A stretch of DNA of 5,615 nucleotides, taken from contig JANTGX010000159.1 of NCBI GenBank assembly GCA_024762755.1, positions 1 through 5,615 on the forward strand, in the 5' to 3' direction. This document shows, in pieces, positions 1 through 5,547 of this stretch. Positions within the stretch are counted from its first letter, which is position 1. Each line of letters starts with the position of its first letter. This DNA is from Gammaproteobacteria bacterium (GTDB lineage: Bacteria; Pseudomonadota; Gammaproteobacteria; SZUA-152). The notes beneath the pieces were generated by a model. It ran no database searches, was not told where the DNA came from, and saw only the letters and a program-made list of their open reading frames with translations. Made by a program: the position numbers and the translations under genes.

Positions 1-1
1 G

Positions 2-58
2 GTGGCGAAGGCGCGGAATTTGGCTAGGGTGGGGACGGCCGGCAATGGCAACTACTGA
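2..58 (+). CDS. C-terminal tail of an upstream gene, partial, unrecognised
   Basis: The frame starting at base 2 is open from the window edge to a TGA at 56-58 and would encode the last 18 residues of an upstream protein, ending in GTAGNGNY. Its third codon positions are mostly G or C, like the genes downstream, which favours it over the competing frame at 3-86. That other frame is also open and would end in an ATGA overlap with the primase start, but its codon use is poor and it is rich in Trp and Arg. The fragment is too short to assign a function. It suggests that the primase gene is not first in its operon. Confidence 0.35.
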   Translation: MAKARNLARVGTAGNGNY

Positions 59-65
59 TAATCTC

Positions 66-74
66 GGGGTGGTG
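66..74 (+). promoter_or_regulatory. Ribosome binding site of the primase-helicase gene
   Basis: The G-rich stretch GGGGTGGTG lies about 8 to 10 bases before the ATG at 83 and is a plausible Shine-Dalgarno sequence. It supports 83 as the start rather than a later in-frame codon. Confidence 0.5.
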
Positions 75-82
75 ACTGCCGC

Positions 83-2500
83 ATGAATTGGGCGAACTAC
101 GACGACGCGCTCGGCCAGCTATGCGCAGCCGGATTGCAGGTCAACCATCTCGAGGTCGGCACCGCCAAGCCGGTGCGTTGCTATGTCGAGGGCGACCGCG
201 AGAAACGCGGCTGGTACTGGCTGAGCGACATTGACCTAGACCGGGATGGCAAGCGTGAGCGGTACATCGTCGGCAGCTATGGGATCTGGCGCGGCAACGA
301 CAAGGGCGCAATCAAGATTAAGCTTCCGACGCGCGGCAACCGCCCGGCCCTGAGCGATGACGAGAAGAAGGCCATTGCAGCCAGACACCGCGAGAATGCC
401 AAGCGTGCCGCGGCCATGCGTCAGGCGGATGCAGACCGCGCAGCCGTCAAGGCCGCACACGCCTGGCGCCAATATGCCGCCGATGGTGAATCGGACTATC
501 TGATACGCAAGGGCGTCGGCGCCCATGGCGTGCGCTTCAGTCCATCCGGCAACGGCACCATGGCGGTGCCGATGTCCGACGCCGCCGGCCGCATCCACGG
601 CCTACAGATCATCCGCGGCAAAGACCGCGGCAAGAAACTCGAGAAACAATACTGGCCCAAGGGCCTGTCGAAGCAGGGCCATTACCACCTGCTCGCCGCA
701 GCCCAGCCAGGCGGCATTATCCTACTAGCAGAAGGCTATGCCACCGCTGCCAGCCTCTACGAGGCCACTGGCCTGCCGGCGGCCGTCGCTTTTGATGCCA
801 ACAACCTGCTGCCCGTTGCCCAGGCACTGGCCAAGGCATACAAGGGCGCGCGCATCCTGGTCTGTGCCGACGATGACTATCTTACCGCCGGCAACCCCGG
901 CGTCACCGCGGCCAATGCGGCGACGCTCGCCGTATCGGGTGCCGTATGCGTCCCGCATTTCCCGTCGGATCGGGGTGGCAAGAAGCTCACCGACTTCAAC
1001 GACCTTCAGCACTTCCCCGACGGCGGCGGGCACCTGATCCGGTCACAGGTTGAGGCGGCAATTCAGGCGGCGGGCTGGGAATACCGCGCACCTGCCGCGC
1101 CTCGCGGGGCGGCCCCTACTGAGGGGGGAGGGGGTGACCGCCCGGGCGCCATGGCCATCATGCCGCTTGATGATGCGGTCGATCGGTTCATGCCCATTGA
1201 TGACGGCACCGGTAAATACCTGTTCGATAACTGGACCTGCAAGCTGGTGCATCGTGACCAGATGCTTGCCTTGCTGCCCGCCGGCATCCGCGGTGACGAC
1301 ATCAAGCGCCACTCGGTCTGGCTCACGCGCGGCAGCTACTACCTGGACGAGGTGGGATTCGACCCAGCTGGTGACGACCCGCAATGCAAGCTCAACACCT
1401 GGCGTGGCTGGCCAATGAAGCCGGTTAAGGGAAACTGCGAGACCCTGCTCGACCTGCTGCGTTACCAGTGCAGCCAGGAGGCCAACGCTGAGGCGGTTCT
1501 CGACTGGGTGCTCAACTGGCTGGCCTACCCGCTGCAGAATCCCGGTGCCAAGATGCAATCGGCGCTTGTGGTGCACGGCCCGCAGGGCACCGGCAAAAGC
1601 ATGTTCTTTGAAGCCTATGCCAAGATATTCGGCGAATACGCGATGGTGCTGAACCAGGGCGCCATCGAGGACAAGTTCAACGCCGACTGGTCATCCCGCA
1701 AGCTGTTCATCCTGGCCGACGAGATCGTCGCACGGCAGGAGATGCACCATCTCAAGAATCAATTGAAAACGCTCATTACAGGCGACTGGGTGCGCGTCAA
1801 CCCGAAAAACCTCGCCGCCTACAAGGAACGCAATCACATGAATATCGCGTTTCTTTCAAACGAGAAGGCGCCGCTCATGCTGGAGAACGACGACCGCCGC
1901 CACTGCGTCATTTGGACACCAGAAAAGATGCCCGCCGAATACTACGACAAGCTCGGCGAGGAGATCCGCAACGGCGGCGTCGAGGCGTTGTATCACGAAC
2001 TGATGCAGCGCGACCTTTCCGACTTCCGGCCATGGACGAAGCCGCCCATGACGCGGGCCAAGCAGGACCTGATCGACCTCGGAAAGGAATCTGTTGCCGT
2101 GTTCATCGAGGAATGGCTGATAGGCGACCTCGGCCTGCCGGTCTGCCCCTGCCGCAGCTCGGCACTCTACCGCGCCTATCTGGCCTGGTGCAGGGACACC
2201 GGCGAACGCTACCCGCGCAGCGAGAAGCAATTTGCCAACCACATTGGCAAGATTAAGGGCTGGCAGCGCACGCACAAGAGCATCTACGAAAATTTCCACT
2301 TCCGGCCGCCGGCCAAGCGCGCCCGCGTCGTCATGCCCGGCAACGACGCCATGAAAGAAGCCGCCGCCGACGGCATGCAGAAAGACATGCGAAAGACCGA
2401 CGGGCAGGGCGAGATCGAATGGGTAACGGGCTGCGTCCTGGACTTCGACGCAGCCCTCAACGGCCACGCCAGCGACCGCGAGGCATCGGAATGGGAATGA
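83..2500 (+). CDS. Phage TOPRIM primase fused to SF3-type helicase (DUF5906-like)
   Basis: This 805-residue protein probably primes and unwinds DNA during phage replication. The N-terminal part (about 1-90, including GDREKRGWYWL and YIVGSYGIW) resembles the leader region of phage primases and is followed by a charged helical stretch (about 91-128). A TOPRIM domain follows: EGYATA with its glutamate at E217, the acidic triad D263-D265, and DFND at 304-307. EGYATA is the primase motif of P4 alpha and some plasmid primases. A Gly/Pro-rich linker (about 338-357) leads to the helicase, with Walker A GPQGTGKS at 499-506, Walker B LADE (D546, E547), a sensor-type segment ending LSN at N593, and an arginine pair R605-R606. 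The segment LYRAYLAWC from residue 695 looks like the C-terminal winged-helix region of such helicases, which in P4 alpha binds origin repeats. No CHC2 zinc finger is visible. The domain assignments are firm; the role in binding the repeats just downstream is inferred. Confidence 0.92.
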   Translation: MNWANYDDALGQLCAAGLQVNHLEVGTAKPVRCYVEGDREKRGWYWLSDIDLDRDGKRERYIVGSYGIWRGNDKGAIKIKLPTRGNRPALSDDEKKAIAARHRENAKRAAAMRQADADRAAVKAAHAWRQYAADGESDYLIRKGVGAHGVRFSPSGNGTMAVPMSDAAGRIHGLQIIRGKDRGKKLEKQYWPKGLSKQGHYHLLAAAQPGGIILLAEGYATAASLYEATGLPAAVAFDANNLLPVAQALAKAYKGARILVCADDDYLTAGNPGVTAANAATLAVSGAVCVPHFPSDRGGKKLTDFNDLQHFPDGGGHLIRSQVEAAIQAAGWEYRAPAAPRGAAPTEGGGGDRPGAMAIMPLDDAVDRFMPIDDGTGKYLFDNWTCKLVHRDQMLALLPAGIRGDDIKRHSVWLTRGSYYLDEVGFDPAGDDPQCKLNTWRGWPMKPVKGNCETLLDLLRYQCSQEANAEAVLDWVLNWLAYPLQNPGAKMQSALVVHGPQGTGKSMFFEAYAKIFGEYAMVLNQGAIEDKFNADWSSRKLFILADEIVARQEMHHLKNQLKTLITGDWVRVNPKNLAAYKERNHMNIAFLSNEKAPLMLENDDRRHCVIWTPEKMPAEYYDKLGEEIRNGGVEALYHELMQRDLSDFRPWTKPPMTRAKQDLIDLGKESVAVFIEEWLIGDLGLPVCPCRSSALYRAYLAWCRDTGERYPRSEKQFANHIGKIKGWQRTHKSIYENFHFRPPAKRARVVMPGNDAMKEAAADGMQKDMRKTDGQGEIEWVTGCVLDFDAALNGHASDREASEWE

Positions 2501-2542
2501 ACCGCCACAACGGCGCACATGTGCACGGCACAGCGCACACCA

Positions 2543-2560
2543 CAGCGCACGGCAAATCGC
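2543..2560 (+). repeat. 18-bp perfect direct repeat, copy 1
   Basis: CAGCGCACGGCAAATCGC is found here and again, base for base, at 2584-2601. The two copies are 41 bp apart from start to start, close to four helical turns. The flanking bases differ, so 18 bp is the full extent of identity. Confidence 0.85.
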
Positions 2561-2583
2561 CTTATTTCACAAGTAGCGCACGG

Positions 2584-2601
2584 CAGCGCACGGCAAATCG
2601 C
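2584..2601 (+). repeat. 18-bp perfect direct repeat, copy 2
   Basis: This is the second exact copy of the 18-bp unit at 2543-2560. It is immediately preceded by an overlapping shorter copy, AGCGCACGGCA at 2575-2585, so that GCGCACGGCA is tandemly repeated with a 10-base period across 2576-2595. Confidence 0.85.
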
Positions 2602-2605
2602 GCGC

Positions 2606-2623
2606 GCACACGTGCGCGTGTGT
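2606..2623. repeat. Small inverted repeat at the inner edge of the left arm
   Basis: CACACG (2607-2612) and CGTGTG (2617-2622) are perfect reverse complements separated by TGCG, with a further possible G-T pair outside. The region 2603-2618 as a whole is nearly two-fold symmetric. It is not followed by a T tract, so it does not look like a terminator. It could be a protein-binding or nicking site within the repeat block. Confidence 0.5.
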
Positions 2624-2627
2624 TCGC

Positions 2628-2664
2628 GTTGTCACAACTAAAAATAAAAACGTCTCTCATGTAT
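2628..2664. other. A-rich core between the two repeat arms
   Basis: A palindrome GTTGTCACAAC (2628-2638) is followed by CTAAAAATAAAAACG (2638-2652), the most A-rich stretch in the repeat block, which contrasts sharply with the GC-rich surroundings. In origins such a tract usually serves as the unwinding element, and in cos sites as a bend region. Which applies here is not known. Confidence 0.45.
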
Positions 2665-2665
2665 G

Positions 2666-2680
2666 CGCGTGAATTACGCG
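2666..2680. repeat. Inverted repeat CGCGT-gaatt-ACGCG
   Basis: Perfect 5-bp arms flank a 5-base A/T-rich spacer at the boundary between the A-rich core and the right repeat arm. It roughly mirrors the inverted repeat at 2606-2623 on the other side of the core. Confidence 0.45.
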
Positions 2681-2758
2681 TGCGCTGCCGTGCGCTCCTT
2701 ATTACATATAGGCGCGTGGCGTGCGCTCACGCGTGCGCTCATACGTGCACCCGTGCGT
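2680..2758 (-). repeat. Right arm of repeats in opposite orientation (GTGCGC)
   Basis: GTGCGC, the reverse complement of the left-arm unit, occurs at 2680-2685, 2690-2695, 2721-2726 and 2733-2738, with variants GTGCAC at 2745-2750 and GTGCGT at 2753-2758. TGCCGTGCGCT at 2686-2696 is the exact reverse complement of the extended left-arm unit. Three copies read GTGCGCTC (2690, 2721, 2733), the last two 12 bp apart. An A/T-rich gap (2698-2710, containing ATTACATATA) splits this arm. Confidence 0.75.
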
Positions 2759-2792
2759 TCCACTTACACACACCTACCTGGGAAAAAAGAAA

Positions 2793-2800
2793 AGGGGGTG
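2793..2800 (+). promoter_or_regulatory. Ribosome binding site of the small terminase gene
   Basis: AGGGGGTG precedes the ATG at 2805 by 4 to 6 bases, within an otherwise A-rich leader. It decides in favour of 2805 over an upstream in-frame ATG at 2721, which lies inside the repeat block and would add a 28-residue extension with no family resemblance. A second in-frame ATG at 2814 is possible but sits less well. Confidence 0.7.
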
Positions 2801-2804
2801 GCAG

Positions 2805-3368
2805 ATGCGTTCGATGACCCGGGCCGAGTTCGCCCGCCACATGGGCGTCAACCGCAGCACCGTCACCCGATGGATCGAACGTGGGCGGCTGACGCTCGAC
2901 AACCAGGGCCGGATAGACCCGCAAGCCGCCACGCGCGCCCTGGAGGCCACAGAAAGCCCCGAGCCGCACCACCAGGCCCGCATCGCGCAGATCGCCGAAG
3001 AGAAAGCAGCACAGGCCGCGCAGGGGGAACAGGACGAACAACACGCAGAAAGCCGCGAGGCCGTCGCCATGCGCCTCAAGCTGGCCATGGCGAGGGAACG
3101 CGAAGCCAAGGCGGAACTGGCCGCCATGGAATGCGACAAGCAGGCGGGCCTGCTGATGGATCGCAGCGAGATGGAATACATCATGCGGGATATCGGGCAC
3201 ACCTTTGGCATGTTGGCGGACGGACTGCCAGACCGGTTGGCGCCAACGCTGGCGGCCCATCATGGCGATGTGTCGAAGATCCGTGCCAGCCTGGCAGACG
3301 CCATGCGCGATATGCAGGCCGAATTCGTCCACCACATGGAACGCAAGGCGGAAGAGGTGCTGGCATGA
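2805..3368 (+). CDS. Phage terminase small subunit, Nu1-like
   Basis: This 187-residue protein is the likely DNA-recognition subunit of the packaging motor. It would bind the packaging site on concatemeric phage DNA and recruit the large subunit. Residues 4-28 (MTRAEFARHMGVNRSTVTRWIERG) form a helix-turn-helix followed by a short wing (RLTLDNQGRIDP), as in the winged helix of lambda gpNu1. Residues about 56-113 are rich in Ala, Glu, Gln, Lys and Arg and look like a long charged helix or coiled coil suited to oligomerisation. The C-terminal part (about 118-187) probably contacts the large subunit. The length is close to the 181 residues of lambda gpNu1. The stop overlaps the large terminase start at ATGA, so translation is probably coupled. 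Position directly before a GpA-type large terminase supports the call. The repeats just upstream are candidate binding sites. Confidence 0.85.
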   Translation: MRSMTRAEFARHMGVNRSTVTRWIERGRLTLDNQGRIDPQAATRALEATESPEPHHQARIAQIAEEKAAQAAQGEQDEQHAESREAVAMRLKLAMAREREAKAELAAMECDKQAGLLMDRSEMEYIMRDIGHTFGMLADGLPDRLAPTLAAHHGDVSKIRASLADAMRDMQAEFVHHMERKAEEVLA

Positions 3369-5245
3369 TGCGCCAATCCCACGTCACCATCGCGCAGGCC
3401 GCGCCGCAAATGCTGCGGGCCCTGGCATCGGCTGCAAAGCCGAAGCCGCTCACCACCGTCAGCCAATGGGCCGATCGTTTCCGCATCCTCTCCAGCAAGG
3501 GCAGTGGCGAGCCGGGCCGGTGGAGCACCGACCGCACGCCCTACCTGCGCGAGATCATGGACTGCCTCAGCACCACCAGCCCGGTGCAGCGGGTGGTGAT
3601 GATGACCGGCGCGCAGATCGGCAAGACCGAGGTCGGCCTCAACTGGATCGGCTACGTCATGGAACACGCCCCGGCACCCATGCTGGTGGTCACGCCAACG
3701 CTGGAGGTGCGCAAGCGGTGGGTGCGCCAGCGCCTTGACCCGCTGCTGAACGAAACGCCAATACTGCGCAACATCGCCGACGCCCGCAGCAAGCGCGATG
3801 CCGGCAACAGCGAGGACATGAAAGACTTTCCCGGCGGCATGCTGGTGCTAGGCGGCGCCAACAGCCCCGCCTCGCTCGCCTCAATGCCCATCCGCTTCGT
3901 GCTGTGCGACGAGGTCGACCGCTTTCCCTGGGAGGTCGGCCAGGAAGGCGACCCGCTCGGGCTCATCGATGAACGCACCAAGACCTTCCCGCGCCGCAAG
4001 GTGCTGCTGGTATCCACGCCCACCGTCAAGGGCCTCTCGCGCATCGAGACCGAATACAACGCCAGCGACATGCGCGAATACCACGTGCCCTGCCCGCACT
4101 GCGGCGAACTGCAGGTGCTGCGCTGGCGGCACGACGACGGCAGCCACGGGCTGATCCACATCGAAAGCACCGGCGAGGTGTTCTACGCCTGCCGCCACTG
4201 CGGCGGCCAGATCCACGATCACCACAAGCCCGCCATGCTCGCCGCCGGCCGCTGGATACCCCGGCACCCCGACCGCAAGGTGCGCGGCTATCACCTCAAC
4301 GGCCTGTATGCGCCCATCGGCCTGGGCTTCACCTGGGCCGAACTTTGGCGCGACTGGCTGCTCGCCTACCAGGACACCAGCAACCTCAAGCGGTTCATCA
4401 ACACCACCCTCGGCGAGGTGTGGGAAGAGCAGGGCGACAGCATCGACGACATGGCCCTGCTGGCGCGCCTGGAGGACTACCCGAAAAGGCCGCCCATCAC
4501 CGCAATCACCGCCGGCGTCGACGTGCAGAAAGACCGGCTGGAGGCCAGCATTGTCGGATGGGGCGAAGGCGAGGAGGCATGGTTGCTCGACCACATCATC
4601 ATCGGCGGCGATACCGCTAGGCCCGAAGTGTGGGAGGAACTGGACGAGGCACTGGTCGACGCCCGCGTGCACCGCGCCGGCATAGACTCCGGCTACAACA
4701 CCAGCATGGTCTACGCCTTCGTGGAAAAGCGCCGCTGGTGCGTGGCGCTGAAAGGCGTCACCGGCATGGGCCGCCCGCTGGTGGAGGACGAACGCCGACG
4801 CCGCCAACGACTGCGACAACGCCGCAAGAAAGGCATCGCGCCAGAACCTGTCGGCGTGGACCAGGGCAAGGCCATCATCTACGCCCGCCTAAAGATCACC
4901 GAACCGGGCCACGGCTACGTGCATTTCCCCCGCCACCCGGCATTCGATGACGAATACTTCGCGCAGCTCGCCGCCGAAAAGCTCGTCACCAAGGCCAAGC
5001 GAGGCCGCCCCTTCCAGGAATGGATACAGACCCGCTCGCGCAACGAGGCGCTGGACTGCTTCAACTACGCCCTGGCCACGCACCGGCTATACACCGCAAC
5101 CGCCGGCAAGGCGCTCACCGCGCCCGCCGTGCCGCCAGCGGAGCCCGCCACGCAGGAAGCCGCACCGGCACCACTGCCAGACAATCCGCAGGCGCACCTG
5201 TCCGAACTTATCAAGCAACGGCGCAATAAACGCCATGGCCGATGA
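3365..5245 (+). CDS. Phage terminase large subunit, GpA family
   Basis: This 626-residue protein is the ATP-driven motor and endonuclease that cuts phage DNA and pumps it into the prohead. The ATPase domain shows a Walker A-type loop GAQIGKTE (82-89), Walker B LCDEVDRFP with D182 and E183, and the coupling motif STP (217-219). A zinc ribbon follows, CPHC (C243, C246) and CRHC (C276, C279), which is typical of this family. The nuclease domain carries candidate metal-binding aspartates D386 (GVDVQKD), D441 (GIDSGYNT) and D564 (NEALDCFNYA). Length is close to lambda gpA (641). The C-terminus is a Pro/Ala-rich tail ending in a basic stretch. The start is ATG at 3365 with GAGG at 3354-3357; ATG at 3368 directly follows and could also be used. 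The frame stays open upstream to 2663, but that part is a shadow of the small terminase gene. All motifs look intact. Confidence 0.95.
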   Translation: MMRQSHVTIAQAAPQMLRALASAAKPKPLTTVSQWADRFRILSSKGSGEPGRWSTDRTPYLREIMDCLSTTSPVQRVVMMTGAQIGKTEVGLNWIGYVMEHAPAPMLVVTPTLEVRKRWVRQRLDPLLNETPILRNIADARSKRDAGNSEDMKDFPGGMLVLGGANSPASLASMPIRFVLCDEVDRFPWEVGQEGDPLGLIDERTKTFPRRKVLLVSTPTVKGLSRIETEYNASDMREYHVPCPHCGELQVLRWRHDDGSHGLIHIESTGEVFYACRHCGGQIHDHHKPAMLAAGRWIPRHPDRKVRGYHLNGLYAPIGLGFTWAELWRDWLLAYQDTSNLKRFINTTLGEVWEEQGDSIDDMALLARLEDYPKRPPITAITAGVDVQKDRLEASIVGWGEGEEAWLLDHIIIGGDTARPEVWEELDEALVDARVHRAGIDSGYNTSMVYAFVEKRRWCVALKGVTGMGRPLVEDERRRRQRLRQRRKKGIAPEPVGVDQGKAIIYARLKITEPGHGYVHFPRHPAFDDEYFAQLAAEKLVTKAKRGRPFQEWIQTRSRNEALDCFNYALATHRLYTATAGKALTAPAVPPAEPATQEAAPAPLPDNPQAHLSELIKQRRNKRHGR

Positions 5246-5489
5246 CCTGCCCGCCATCATCGCCACCGCGCGGGAAACCGCCCCGGAAATCCCCGCCGAG
5301 ATATGGGAAGCCGTCGAGCGGGCCATCCGGCAGCAGCACGGCGCATCGCGCGCCTACATCGCGCGGCGCAGCAAGGGCCAGCACCTGCACGCCATCGAGA
5401 ACGCAGACGACGATGCTGATGCGGAGAAGCTGGCGCGCATCCTCGGCATATCGCCCCGGCGGGTGCGGCAGTTGAAAGAAATGATTTAA
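5235..5489 (+). CDS. Mor/C-type helix-turn-helix protein, probable transcription regulator
   Basis: This 84-residue protein resembles the Mor transcription activator family (Mu Mor and C), which activates phage middle or late promoters as a dimer. The segment IPAEIWEAVERAIRQQHGASRAYIA (19-43) matches the family pattern of a helical dimerisation part followed by a beta-strand motif. Residues about 62-82 (DAEKLARILGISPRRVRQLKE) form a helix-turn-helix. It is shorter than Mu Mor (129 residues), mainly at the N-terminus. The ATG overlaps the end of the large terminase gene by 11 bp and has only a weak ribosome binding site, so it is probably translated by coupling. A regulator inside the packaging operon is unusual, since portal or head-joining genes are expected here. 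DNA binding is likely; activation of a particular promoter is inference. Confidence 0.7.
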   Translation: MADDLPAIIATARETAPEIPAEIWEAVERAIRQQHGASRAYIARRSKGQHLHAIENADDDADAEKLARILGISPRRVRQLKEMI

Positions 5490-5547
5490 CGCCAAAATTC
5501 AGCGGGCCGCCTACCAGTCTGCTACCAACTTAAAAAAGGCACAGAAC
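5490..5547. other. Short A/T-richer intergenic gap
   Basis: This gap breaks the run of overlapping genes and is richer in A and T than the coding DNA before it. It contains the hexamer CTACCA twice (5511-5516 and 5522-5527) and the ribosome binding site of the next frame. I see no convincing terminator hairpin or promoter. Confidence 0.4.

Larger units (their letters stand above)
2513..2609 (+). repeat. Left arm of short direct repeats (GCGCAC, longest form AGCGCACGGCA)
   Basis: GCGCAC occurs at 2513-2518, 2533-2538, 2545-2550, 2576-2581, 2586-2591 and 2604-2609, all in the same orientation, with a near copy GTGCAC at 2521-2526. Three copies extend to AGCGCACGGCA (from 2544, 2575 and 2585). 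Spacing between copies is uneven: 20, 12, 31, 10 and 18 bases from start to start. The hexamer appears only sporadically elsewhere in the window, for example at 1086. Repeats of this size and orientation could bind a replication or packaging protein. Confidence 0.8.
2501..2804. other. Gene-free repeat-rich region: candidate replication origin or cos/pac site
   Basis: No credible gene lies here. The stretch has a left arm with GCGCAC repeats (2513-2609), a core with an A-rich tract and small palindromes (about 2603-2680), a right arm carrying the reverse complement GTGCGC (2680-2738, with variants to 2758), and a short leader ending in the ribosome binding site of the small terminase gene. Iteron-like repeats, opposite orientation of the two arms and an A-rich core are what phage and plasmid origins often show, and the gene just upstream is a primase-helicase. 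The block also sits where phage lambda has its cos region, just before the Nu1 gene. The sequence shows the repeats directly; their function is inferred. Confidence 0.6.

Noticed and set aside
3..86. Upstream gene ending at 86 with an ATGA overlap with the primase start
   Set aside because: The frame is open but its codon use is unlike that of the other genes and its residues are Trp/Arg-rich; the frame ending at 58 fits better, though neither is certain.
1856..2518. Minus-strand open frame of 220 codons opposite the primase-helicase end
   Set aside because: It is antisense to conserved helicase and C-terminal motifs, with no plausible start context or recognisable fold.
2629..2664. Sigma-70 promoter with -35 TTGTCA at 2629
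   Set aside because: No good -10 hexamer lies 16-18 bases downstream; the nearest A/T-rich candidates are at the wrong distance.
2513..2758. CRISPR array
   Set aside because: The repeats are short (6-18 bp), unevenly spaced, present in both orientations, and there are no uniform spacers or cas genes.
2419..2817. Open frame on + strand of 132 codons crossing the repeat block
   Set aside because: It is in another frame of the primase end and then reads through the repeats, giving low-complexity His/Cys/Ala/Arg-rich sequence with no ribosome binding site or domain.
2663..3364. Upstream extension of the large terminase frame
   Set aside because: The extension is an Arg/Gly/Pro-rich shadow of the small terminase gene; family length and the site at 3354-3357 support a start at 3365.
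3881..4819. Long minus-strand open frame of 312 codons opposite the large terminase
   Set aside because: It is antisense to a clearly conserved gene, rich in Ala, Val, Gly and His as expected from GC-rich antisense, and shows no domain.
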